Source: Leptolyngbya sp. SIOISBB (lineage in GTDB: Bacteria; Cyanobacteriota; Cyanobacteriia; Phormidesmidales; Phormidesmidaceae). From it: a DNA stretch of 64,000 bases. Position 1 is the stretch's first letter; each line of letters opens with the position of its first letter. The position numbers and the translations under genes are program-made. The stretch is from NCBI GenBank assembly GCA_010671905.1, contig JAAHII010000001.1:4712001-4776000 (forward strand). Reading direction: 5' to 3'. This document shows positions 42,683 to 51,230 of the stretch, piece after piece. The notes beneath the pieces were generated by a model. That model made no database searches. It was not told the DNA's origin and saw nothing but the letters and a program-made list of their open reading frames with translations.

Positions 42683-43753
42683 ATGAGTACAGTGAAATTC
42701 TTCTGTGATTTTACGGTCGCAATTCCTACTTATAACGGAGCTAAACGCATTAGTGATGTGCTGAAACGGTTGAATTGGCAACTGGGCACTGAGCAAATCG
42801 CTTGGGAAGTGATCGTAGTTGATAACAACAGCACTGATGAGACCGCTGCGGTTGTACGCCAGTTTCAAAAAGACTGGCCAGAACTGCGCTATGCCTTTGA
42901 ACCTAAGCAAGGGGCAACTTACGCTCGGCAGCGTGCGGTTAAGCTGGCACGGAGTCCCTTGATTGGGTTTTTAGATGATGACAATCTGCCTTCTGCAATT
43001 TGGGTTAACCAGGCAGTGAAGTTTTTGCGTGAGCATCCTCAAGCGGGCATTATTGGTAGCCATATTCGGGGTCAGTTTGACAGTGAAGTGCCGAAGGATT
43101 TTGATCGCATTGCGCCTTTTTTGGCGTTAATCGACCGTGGCTCTCAACCGCTATTTTATGCTCCAGAGAAGAAAGTTTTGCCGCCTGGTGCTGGTATGGT
43201 TGTGCGGCGTCATGCTTGGGTGGAAAATGTTCCGGATAACCCTGTCCTAGGGGGACCGACTAAAGACAACATTCTAGCTAGCGAAGATATGGAGACGACG
43301 CTGCACATTCAGCGAGGTGGATGGGAAGTTTGGTACAACCCGGCGATGCGAGTTGAGCACAAAATTCCGGCCCAGCGCTTGACTCATGATTATTTATGTG
43401 AATTGATGCGAGGGGTTGGTCTGAGTCGTTATCGCACGCGTGTGCTCAGCGTTAAGAAGTACCAAAAATATCCGATATTGCTAGCTTACGCAATCAACGA
43501 CATCCGCAAAATTGTCCGACATCTCATCAAATATCGTGCCGGTGTTTGGCGCGATCCGGTGACGGCTAGTGAGATGACGCTTTACTTTTACAGTTTGCTG
43601 AGCCCTGCGTTCTTTTTACGGATGCACTTACAAAGAATCTGGTCGAATAGCCCCATAAAAAAATGTTGGCTCGGTGGCGACCCTTGTAATAGGCTCAATC
43701 AGTCTGGAGTGGGCTCTCAGGTTACCTCAACTATCGGTTCGGAATCTCAGTAA
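42683..43753 (+). CDS. Family 2 glycosyltransferase, HpsE-like
   Basis: 356 residues. FTVAIPTYNGAKRI and VIVVDNNSTDETA form the nucleotide-sugar site, FLDDDN (about 96-101) the metal motif, SEDMETTLHIQRGGWEVWYNP the acceptor region. The middle (FLALIDRGSQPLFYAPEKKVLPPGAGMVVRRHAW) is characteristic of HpsE, which acts in hormogonium/exopolysaccharide synthesis in filamentous cyanobacteria. No other hps gene is beside it. The last 40 residues are less conserved. Confidence 0.8.
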   Translation: MSTVKFFCDFTVAIPTYNGAKRISDVLKRLNWQLGTEQIAWEVIVVDNNSTDETAAVVRQFQKDWPELRYAFEPKQGATYARQRAVKLARSPLIGFLDDDNLPSAIWVNQAVKFLREHPQAGIIGSHIRGQFDSEVPKDFDRIAPFLALIDRGSQPLFYAPEKKVLPPGAGMVVRRHAWVENVPDNPVLGGPTKDNILASEDMETTLHIQRGGWEVWYNPAMRVEHKIPAQRLTHDYLCELMRGVGLSRYRTRVLSVKKYQKYPILLAYAINDIRKIVRHLIKYRAGVWRDPVTASEMTLYFYSLLSPAFFLRMHLQRIWSNSPIKKCWLGGDPCNRLNQSGVGSQVTSTIGSESQ

Positions 43754-43861
43754 AGCTTGTTGACGCATGTTTGGCGGGGTTGCTGCAGCTGACTTGATAA
43801 CCCGCTGATTGTGTTCGCCAGAGTCTAGTCATGTCGTTGGGCGGCCCAGTATGCTGGGAGT

Positions 43862-45712
43862 ATGGCGAGACGATACATCCGACGTTGGCAAAGGGCTGGG
43901 CGAGGCCAATGGCAAAACTTGCAAAGTTCCCTAGGTATTTATCAATATTGTGGCCGGGCAATTCAACTGGTTTGGCAAACTCACAGCCAATTGACCCTAT
44001 TGTTGGCGGTTTGCACATTGATTGCGGGGCTGCTGCCTGGGGCGATCGCGTACTTTGGCAAGCTCATTGTGGATGGGGTGATTCAAGCCGCCGAATCGGG
44101 GACGACTGCTGATCGGAATCAAGCTCTGCTATATCTCGCCATTGAAGCGATGCTTGTGATGTTGCTGGCGGGGGCTCGTCAAGGCTTGAATCTCTGCACA
44201 TCATTACTGCGCGCCTTACTGGCTCAAAAAGTTAATCTTCTCATTCTCGAAAAAGCCCAGTTATTACCGCTGACTTATTTCGAAGATTCGGAATTTTACG
44301 ACAAAATGAGTCGAGCACGGCGAGAGGCCTCCAGTCGACCTCTAAGCATGGTCAATCGCACCTTTGGCTTGATCCAAAATACGCTGTCGCTACTGACTTA
44401 TAGCGGTTTACTACTGCAATTTTCTGGGTGGGCGGTGGTGCTTTTGTTGGGGGCGACGATTCCGGTTTTTGTGGCCGAAACTCGTTTTGCAGGACAAGCC
44501 TTTCGCTTATTTCGCTGGCGATCGCCCGAAACCCGACAGCAAAACTATTTGGAAGTTTTGCTAGGTCGTGAAGATTACGCTAAAGAGGTCAAACTCTTTC
44601 AACTCGGTCCCATGTTGTTACAGCGCTATCAAGCCATTTTTGATCGGCTGTATAGCGAAGATCGCAATTTGACCGTGCGGCGCAGTGGTTGGACCTATGG
44701 GTTGGGGTTGCTCAGCACCGCTGCCTTTTATGGTGCTTACGGCTGGATTGTGCTGGCTGCGATCTCCCGGCGCATTTCCCTCGGCGAGTTAACGATGTAT
44801 CTCACAGTGTTTCGCCAAGGGCAAAATGCCTTTTCCGCTATTTTGACGGCAATCGGCGGCATGTACGAGGATGGTCTGTACCTGTCGAACCTGTACGAAT
44901 TTCTGGAGCAACCGATGCCCCAAACGATGGGTGCTGCGCGCTCGGGCCCTGACCCCACCGATGGACTGCGCTTTGAGCATGTCTCGTTTAAGTATCCGGG
45001 CTCTAACCGGGTGGCGTTGTCGGATGTTTCCTTTCACCTGAAGCCGCGCCAAAAGTTGGCGATCGTGGGCGAAAACGGGTCGGGCAAAACGACCTTGATC
45101 AAGCTGTTGACTCGTCTCTATACTCCCACCGAGGGGCGGATTTGGCTCGATGGTCGCGATTTGAATGAATGGGATATTGACGTGCTGCGCCGACGCATTG
45201 GCGTCATTTTCCAAGATTTTGTTCGCTATCAGTTTAAAGTCGGAGAAAACATTGGTGTGGGTGATGTGCAGCGGTTAGAGCAAGAAGCCCAGTGGGCGAT
45301 CGCGGCTCAGAAGGGCACCGCCACGCCATTTATTGAATCCCTGCCAGAGGGCTTTCAAACGCAACTCGGGCGCTGGTTTAAGGGAGGGCAAGAACTCTCT
45401 GGCGGGCAATGGCAGAAGGTGGCACTATCGCGCGCGTTCATGCGGGCCGATGCCGACTTGTTGGTACTGGATGAGCCGACTTCGGCGATGGATGCTGAAG
45501 CCGAAGCCAACATCTTTGACCAATTTCGTCAGGCAACCGAACATCAGATGGCAATTTTGATTTCTCACCGGTTCTCGACTGTGCGACGGGCGGATGTGAT
45601 CTTGGTATTGTCGGCAGGTCAAGTGATCGAATATGGCACCCATGAAGCACTATTGGCGAGAAACGGGCGCTACGCCCGACTGTTTCAGATGCAAGCTGCA
45701 GGCTATCAGTAA
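43862..45712 (+). CDS. ABC transporter, fused permease and ATPase
   Basis: 616 residues. Six predicted membrane segments in 1-335, then an ATPase with VGENGSGKTT (about 401-410), Q-loop IFQDF, signature LSGGQ (about 510-514), Walker B LLVLDEPTSA and switch His ILISHRF. This exporter-type half transporter should work as a homodimer. The substrate cannot be told; the neighbouring glycosyltransferase hints at a glycoconjugate but they are not clearly one operon. Confidence 0.88.
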   Translation: MARRYIRRWQRAGRGQWQNLQSSLGIYQYCGRAIQLVWQTHSQLTLLLAVCTLIAGLLPGAIAYFGKLIVDGVIQAAESGTTADRNQALLYLAIEAMLVMLLAGARQGLNLCTSLLRALLAQKVNLLILEKAQLLPLTYFEDSEFYDKMSRARREASSRPLSMVNRTFGLIQNTLSLLTYSGLLLQFSGWAVVLLLGATIPVFVAETRFAGQAFRLFRWRSPETRQQNYLEVLLGREDYAKEVKLFQLGPMLLQRYQAIFDRLYSEDRNLTVRRSGWTYGLGLLSTAAFYGAYGWIVLAAISRRISLGELTMYLTVFRQGQNAFSAILTAIGGMYEDGLYLSNLYEFLEQPMPQTMGAARSGPDPTDGLRFEHVSFKYPGSNRVALSDVSFHLKPRQKLAIVGENGSGKTTLIKLLTRLYTPTEGRIWLDGRDLNEWDIDVLRRRIGVIFQDFVRYQFKVGENIGVGDVQRLEQEAQWAIAAQKGTATPFIESLPEGFQTQLGRWFKGGQELSGGQWQKVALSRAFMRADADLLVLDEPTSAMDAEAEANIFDQFRQATEHQMAILISHRFSTVRRADVILVLSAGQVIEYGTHEALLARNGRYARLFQMQAAGYQ

Positions 45713-45781
45713 CCGGCGGTTTGCCAGAACGGTTAATAGGACCCCAAATAAGCTCGAAGCCGGGAGTTCCTGATCACTAAC

Positions 45782-46180
45782 CTACATGGCCCCAGAGGGA
45801 AATACGGGGATGTCGGCTTGAGTACAATCGGTCACCGGGTCATCTTGAGTGGGTGCTTCTAAACTAAAGGACACACCACAGCCACAGACCTGTTTGGCGA
45901 GGGGATTAGTGAAACGAAAATTCCCTCCCATCAAGTCTTCAGAATAGTCGATCGCCAGGTCCTCACAATTGGCCAAATGCTCGGCTGCAATAACGATCTT
46001 GAGCTGATCGATCTTGAGCATCTGATCGGTGGACTTGGTCGTTTGTCGAAACTGTAAGTCGTAAGTGAGCCCTGAACAGCCGCCAGGGGCAATGACTAGT
46101 CGCACGACGCCACTGCCATAGGGATCCTTCGATTCCAGGCGTTTGAGTTCGCGGATGGCACTCTGGCTCAGGTGAATCAT
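45782..46180 (-). CDS. A-type iron-sulfur carrier (HesB/IscA/SufA family)
   Basis: 132 residues. The three ligand cysteines are present: Cys35 in APGGCSGL, and Cys99/Cys101 in VCGCG. An extra C-terminal tail of about 25 residues follows. The protein carries Fe-S clusters to apoproteins. Just downstream on the minus strand of the broken phosphatase-like gene. Confidence 0.88.
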   Translation of the reverse strand: MIHLSQSAIRELKRLESKDPYGSGVVRLVIAPGGCSGLTYDLQFRQTTKSTDQMLKIDQLKIVIAAEHLANCEDLAIDYSEDLMGGNFRFTNPLAKQVCGCGVSFSLEAPTQDDPVTDCTQADIPVFPSGAM

Positions 46181-46241
46181 GGCAATCAGACAAGGTCACA
46201 AGTCATTTCATAGCTTATCGCTAAGCTTGACCCATGCGGCA

Positions 46242-47152
46242 CTAGACAGTGGGAATTTGGAATCCCTTCAAGGCTGTGATCAAGTCGCGGTGTATGTCTG
46301 ACGAGGTGGCGATCACGACTCCTGGCCAAGCATAGTTCTCACATTGATCGAGTCGGGGTAACAGCTGCCCTTGATGATCGGTCACTATACACCCAGCTTC
46401 TTGAGCGAGAAAGGCGAGTGCCGCCCCATCGATGAACTTGCCTGCGGCCAATACCACGCCCCCCAATTGGCCTTTCAAAATGCCGTTCACGTTGGGAATA
46501 GGAGTGTCGGAGGCATAGTCCTCAGATACGCTGATAACTGGGTAGCGATCGCTCAACTGCGGCTTTAATGGGGCGATTCTGGTGCCTAGAAACACCGTCT
46601 CGGTCGGCGGCAAAGTCAGCGGTTGGCAGGCGTCCAAATCTTGAGCGAGTTGACCGACCCGCGTGCCCTGTCCGCGCAGGGCATAGTAATACTGATCTTC
46701 AGCTGGACTCAATGCCAGCACCGCTTCAAAACCATCAGCATTGAGCACTGTCAAGATGATTTGATAGTTGGGAAACCCATCCATGTAAAAACGGGTGCCG
46801 TCAATCGGGTCAAGCGTCACCAAGTAGTCACCCTCTGGCCCCTAGATCAATCGCCCGAAAGTACTTCGTGTTGTAAGACTGCTCAAACTCTTCTCCGTAA
46901 AAATCGAATGTGAGGAAAGCTGCCTAGTAGCGCCACTTCCACGAAGGTTTGTACCGACAGGTCAGCATCGGTAAGCGCCATCGAAAATGGATTAGGTCCC
47001 TCTTTAGATGGTTGAGCCGCGATCTTTGACTGAATGTGATGCGAATAGCTAGCGGCCAAGCGCAACGGCGGAAGCAGGGTCGCCAAGATTTGATGGGGGA
47101 GTCGGCATTGGAGACATGAGTGCAGGGAGTTGAGCAGCGTCTTTATTATCAC
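46242..47152 (-). pseudogene. Inositol-monophosphatase-family gene with two frame shifts
   Basis: Three frame pieces join into about 300 residues. The N-terminal part ends at SFPHIRF, the middle carries YGEEFEQSYNTKYFRAIDLG, and the last has LDPIDGTRFYMDGFPNYQI and GKFIDGAALAFLAQEAG. Breaks lie at 46899-46903 (A5) and 46839-46842 (C4); one base less at each restores the frame. The superfamily motifs GEE, DPIDGT and D-G-A are otherwise kept, so the loss is recent or a sequencing error. Overlaps no other gene. Confidence 0.8.
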
Positions 47153-47352
47153 GGCTGCAGGGCTGACCTGAACTCGACTTCAAGGAATTCCTACACTACC
47201 GACCAATGTCAGCGCTTTGGCGATCTCGGGATCACTTGCCATGAGTCCGTTTCGGTGAGTGGGGACAACTTCGGGTAAGATGAATGCATAAAAGCTGTTT
47301 TGTATTCCTTAATACATTATGAAGAATGCGGAGCAGTAGCGACGTCTTCAAG

Positions 47353-47610
47353 ATGACTACGATCATGGCTTCCGTCACTGTTTATCCCAGTTGCTTCCTG
47401 AAACCCCAATTGGAGAGCGATCGCCCTCACCGACATCCCCACTGCTCGCTGACACATTGTCGCGGAGACTGGGTCAAGCTGTTGCGAGGCCCTCATGGAA
47501 CCAGTGCCCGGCAAGCTCAACTGCTGTTCTCCGAGTCATTGACAACTTGGATCGCGAAGATTCCGGATCACGGTGAAGTGGTGCTAGATCGCAGTCAATT
47601 TTATTGTTAA
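47353..47610 (+). CDS. Small cyanobacterial hypothetical protein
   Basis: 85 residues from ATG 47353 (ATG 47326 possible). The second half (GDWVKLLRGPHGTSARQAQ, then WIAKIPDHGEVVLDRSQFY) has the compact strand/helix look of a conserved cyanobacterial small protein. I do not know its function. Confidence 0.5.
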   Translation: MTTIMASVTVYPSCFLKPQLESDRPHRHPHCSLTHCRGDWVKLLRGPHGTSARQAQLLFSESLTTWIAKIPDHGEVVLDRSQFYC

Positions 47611-47691
47611 GGACTTTCTCATAGCTGCGGCAGTTGATAGCTTCCCCGGTATACAGTGATTCTGATCACAGATGTTTCCTGCGGGCAGGCC

Positions 47692-48399
47692 ATGGCAGCA
47701 AGACGAGTTTTCGAGATGGCGGCCGTAGGTCAGCGCGCTTGCCTGGGCTGGTTACTTGTCGCGATCTGCTGGCTGGCTCTACCAGCCGGAGCGATCGCCT
47801 TTCCGCAAACCTGTTTTATCGACCAAGCTCGTCACCTGCCAAATGGGGCGGCAGTCACTGTGACCGGCAATGTCACCGTTCCCAGTGGCACGTTTGGTTC
47901 CGCTAATTTAGATGCGGGTTTTGCGATTCAAGATGTGACGGGGGGCATTTACGTCACTACTGACACGCTTCAACCCTTGCGCCTGGGTGAAACAGTGCAA
48001 GTGACGGGGCAATTGCAGGATGATGGTCATGGTCAGCGAATGTTGCGGTTGACAGACTGGTATCGGAGCCAGCGACCGCTCTTACCCATGTCCCCGCTCT
48101 TGGCCTCGGCAGAACAGGCAGGCAAAATTTTAGACGGGCAACTCGTCACAGTTAAGGGCGAGATCGTCAAACCGCTAAAGGAGGATGCACCCTACGGCGA
48201 TCGCCTCTGGATTCAGGATGAGACCGGCGAAATTCAGATCTATATACCCAAATCGACAGGCATTGCTCCTGAAGAATTGCTGTACTTAGAGGTGGGTCAG
48301 AAAATTGTCGTGACGGGGCTGAGTAGTCAGTTTGATGATAATGATGAAGTGATGCCGCGATCGCGGGCTGATATTGTGGCCATCCAGACTTTGGACTGA
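47692..48399 (+). CDS. Secreted OB-fold-like protein
   Basis: About 235 residues from ATG 47692; a GTG at 47656 and other in-frame ATGs exist. A signal peptide (LGWLLVAICWLALPAGAIA) precedes two OB-fold-like beta barrels: AVTVTGNVTVPSGTF to LGETVQVTGQL, and DGQLVTVKGEIVK to VGQKIVVTGLSS. Probably periplasmic; ligand unknown. Confidence 0.7.
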   Translation: MAARRVFEMAAVGQRACLGWLLVAICWLALPAGAIAFPQTCFIDQARHLPNGAAVTVTGNVTVPSGTFGSANLDAGFAIQDVTGGIYVTTDTLQPLRLGETVQVTGQLQDDGHGQRMLRLTDWYRSQRPLLPMSPLLASAEQAGKILDGQLVTVKGEIVKPLKEDAPYGDRLWIQDETGEIQIYIPKSTGIAPEELLYLEVGQKIVVTGLSSQFDDNDEVMPRSRADIVAIQTLD

Positions 48400-48496
48400 A
48401 TGAGCTAAAGGGTGTGACGGAGGTGTGTCAGTCCCAGCTCAACAAGACGTGTACCGGTCTGAGATGCCCTAGGCCCCTTGTCGACCGCCGCGCCTT

Positions 48497-48934
48497 TTAC
48501 CGTTGGGTTGGTGCAGGCCCTTGAAAATAGTTGACTAACGCGATCGCTAAGCCACCTAACAACCCATAAATGGCCATTGCGGTCAGCACATTCACGTCAA
48601 AAATGCGCGATGCATCGGCATTGGTGGGACTAATAAACAGGGTGGAAAACGGCCTCATGAAAACAGCCGACAAATTCATGATGAATTGAGCGAAAACGTT
48701 GTCCAGATTGGCGAGTGACAGCCGCAGTAAAAACCGAATTGCCAGCAAAACTTCTAACGCGCCGACTAGCAGACCAGTGGAATTCCGAATCCACGCGAGG
48801 GTGCGATGGCGATTCGCTGCCTTTAATCGTTGCTTTTCTTGTTGCAAGCGCAAGGTTTCGCGCTCTTGTTGGAGTTTATGCAACTGCTCTCGATCAGGAG
48901 GCGGATTGTATGGGCTGTTAGGAGGCTGGTTCAT
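48497..48934 (-). CDS. YggT-family-like membrane protein
   Basis: 145 residues: a Pro-rich then coiled N-terminus (REQLHKLQQERETLRLQQEKQRL) followed by two membrane segments, with LEVLLAIRFLLRL and VNVLTAMAIYGLLGGL as in the YggT/Ycf19 group. The family has roles in envelope and plastid membrane protein assembly. Confidence 0.7.
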   Translation of the reverse strand: MNQPPNSPYNPPPDREQLHKLQQERETLRLQQEKQRLKAANRHRTLAWIRNSTGLLVGALEVLLAIRFLLRLSLANLDNVFAQFIMNLSAVFMRPFSTLFISPTNADASRIFDVNVLTAMAIYGLLGGLAIALVNYFQGPAPTQR

Positions 48935-49164
48935 GCTGAGGGATAAAAGGGCACGATTGCGTCAACGCAGACTGACTAACACTGCCCATCGCTTTGAAAG
49001 CTACAGGACTGCTGCATCATCAGGATCTCTAGAAGTGTATCTGCCAGGGCCAGAATGCAGTGACATCATTACTAAACTAAACTGACAAAAATGCGAGAAA
49101 AATGATCATCACTTTGACTTGCTCGCCATCGCTGGGGCGGCTAACGTCCCCATCAGGCTTAGGT

Positions 49165-49830
49165 TTATGCTGACCGCTGTTGCCCAGTCAATAACATGAC
49201 AACTTCTTTGCCAAGTTGTTCAAATTCTGCTGAGGCGGCAATGGCAGAGCGACCCGCGAGATCAAAGACGGTTGCGCGCTGCCCAAAGGTATCGGCCACA
49301 ACTTGTCGCTGATGAATGACGGTACGGCATGTCGGCACTTTTGCCTTTTTGAGAATCGCGATCGCTTCGTCTTTGAGTCGAGTCCCTGTCACCGCTCGCG
49401 ATAGTAATACTTGGGCATTGGGGAGTCCCTGACGCGCTTTGCGAATTTTCCAGGCGAGGCGGATGGCATCGGCGGCGCTGCGCAAATCGACGCCCGTCGG
49501 CTGACAGGGAATCAATGCCAAGTCGGCTCTCAAAAGTATGGCCTTGGTGGCATCAGATAACCCGGCTGGGCCATCGACGATGCAATAGGTATATTCTGCG
49601 GCCACTGCCGGAATTTTGGTGCGCAAATCATCAGGCGATTGCATCACCTGATAGGGAATCTGGGTGTCGATTAATCCCTTCAGCCAGATCGAGGACGATC
49701 GCTGCGCATCGGCATCAATCAAGCAGACGGTATGCCCCTGGCTCTGTAGCCAGTAGGCCAAATGTACCGATGTTGTACTTTTGGCACACCCACCTTTTTG
49801 ATTAACCACGCCCAAAATTGCCACGTGCAT
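49165..49830 (-). CDS. ParA-like P-loop ATPase
   Basis: 221 residues from ATG 49830 (ATG 49851 possible). Deviant Walker A NQKGGCAKSTTSVHLA, LIDADAQRSS, and YCIVDGPAGL are typical of ParA/MinD-type ATPases. No parB or parS-like partner is adjacent, so it may act in positioning a cell component rather than DNA segregation. Confidence 0.82.
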   Translation of the reverse strand: MHVAILGVVNQKGGCAKSTTSVHLAYWLQSQGHTVCLIDADAQRSSSIWLKGLIDTQIPYQVMQSPDDLRTKIPAVAAEYTYCIVDGPAGLSDATKAILLRADLALIPCQPTGVDLRSAADAIRLAWKIRKARQGLPNAQVLLSRAVTGTRLKDEAIAILKKAKVPTCRTVIHQRQVVADTFGQRATVFDLAGRSAIAASAEFEQLGKEVVMLLTGQQRSA

Positions 49831-50075
49831 ACCATGCTCTAGATGCTGCATATGTACTGTATTACGCGGGGCGATCGCAACCGGATGCAGGCACTCATTG
49901 TCTTGTGTGGGCGGTAACGATTGGGGTGAAGGACCAATGCCTTAACGTCATGTCATCGCGCCGCCAAGTTGGCGATCCCTCAGGCGTGTCCTCTGAATCG
50001 GGAGTGGTCTTAAACTCATGGAGACCCCACCTCTGATGATTCAATAATGGTCACAGGGAGATCACCAGGAGACCT

Positions 50076-50966
50076 ATGCGATTACGTGCTTTCATCACAT
50101 CTCTATTAGTCGGCATGGCAGTTCTCCCGTTGGAAGCCCGTGCGATCACTGCAACAATGCTGGATTTAGAACAGCCAGAAGATTTTTTGGTGGTTTTTCG
50201 CAAGGTGCTTTGTTCTCTCGCAGATGGCGAAGTTACCTACTTTACCTGGCAAGGACAGGTGTATAGCCGGGTTCCCGGTGAGCGCGATCGCCACCTTTTT
50301 AACGTGCAGGGCATGAGTGCTCGCGCGTGCGGCTCGTTAACGTCAGAAACGGGTGAGGCCGGGTTTCGACAGGTGACCCGTGAAGTCATGCTTTATCTGG
50401 ATCCAGAAACTAATACGGTGCTGGAAACCTGGCAGAATCCTTGGACTGAGGAAATCAACACGGTCGTTCCTGTGGCGAATGATCCGGTGAACTCTGGACC
50501 CTTTTGGGAGACCGCTACGGCACAACGCATCTCGTTTGACCGTCTGGGAGATACTGATCTCCTGTTTCTAACGTTCACGATCCCCTTATTTTATCCAAAT
50601 CCTTTGGGGGGTGAGTATCAATCCTATATGGGTGGGCATTACCACGCGATGGAGATGTTTAACTTTACGGTGGGCGAACAGGAGGTTCTCAGGAGCGTGG
50701 AGACCACTGTCCCGGTGGCGATTACCTGGAGCCGTATCTCGCCTTGGTTGCCATGGATGGCCATGGGCAGTCGACCAGGGGAACTGGTGTTTCATGCTGC
50801 GGGAGCACGGGTGACAAATTGGGAAGATCTGCCAGAGCCTTTACGAGAACAAATCGCCACAGAGTTTTCCCTGTATCAATTGCCACCCCCGCTCGATGAC
50901 GATCGGCCTAATCAAACGACTTGGACCAATTTTCGCGATTATCTGGACAGTCAACCCCAGCCGTAA
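50076..50966 (+). CDS. DUF1838-like secreted protein
   Basis: 296 residues from ATG 50076, preceded by AGGAGA. A signal peptide (LLVGMAVLPLEARA) is followed by LDLEQPEDFLVVFRKVLCSL, VYSRVPGERDRHLFNVQG and PVAITWSRISPWLPWMAMGSRPG, the features of the DUF1838 family. Function unknown. Confidence 0.65.
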   Translation: MRLRAFITSLLVGMAVLPLEARAITATMLDLEQPEDFLVVFRKVLCSLADGEVTYFTWQGQVYSRVPGERDRHLFNVQGMSARACGSLTSETGEAGFRQVTREVMLYLDPETNTVLETWQNPWTEEINTVVPVANDPVNSGPFWETATAQRISFDRLGDTDLLFLTFTIPLFYPNPLGGEYQSYMGGHYHAMEMFNFTVGEQEVLRSVETTVPVAITWSRISPWLPWMAMGSRPGELVFHAAGARVTNWEDLPEPLREQIATEFSLYQLPPPLDDDRPNQTTWTNFRDYLDSQPQP

Positions 50967-51230
50967 TGGAACGCTGGGGTGTTTGCATCCTGCACCCTGA
51001 CCAGGATGCATGGGGCAACACCTCCATCAATGTTAGAGAGACGAGGGCAAGTCGCCCGTGAATTCAAAAGTCATGGTTAATATCTGTTGGTCAGAGCGTT
51101 TTCCACGTTTCAATTGATGTGTTTCCAATCGTCGTCGATCGCTGGTCTGAACATTGGCCGTTAACTGGGGACTGGTCGAGTTGCCTGGATTGGCGATTGC
51201 CTTGCACTAACCAACGAGAAGTGTGCCACT

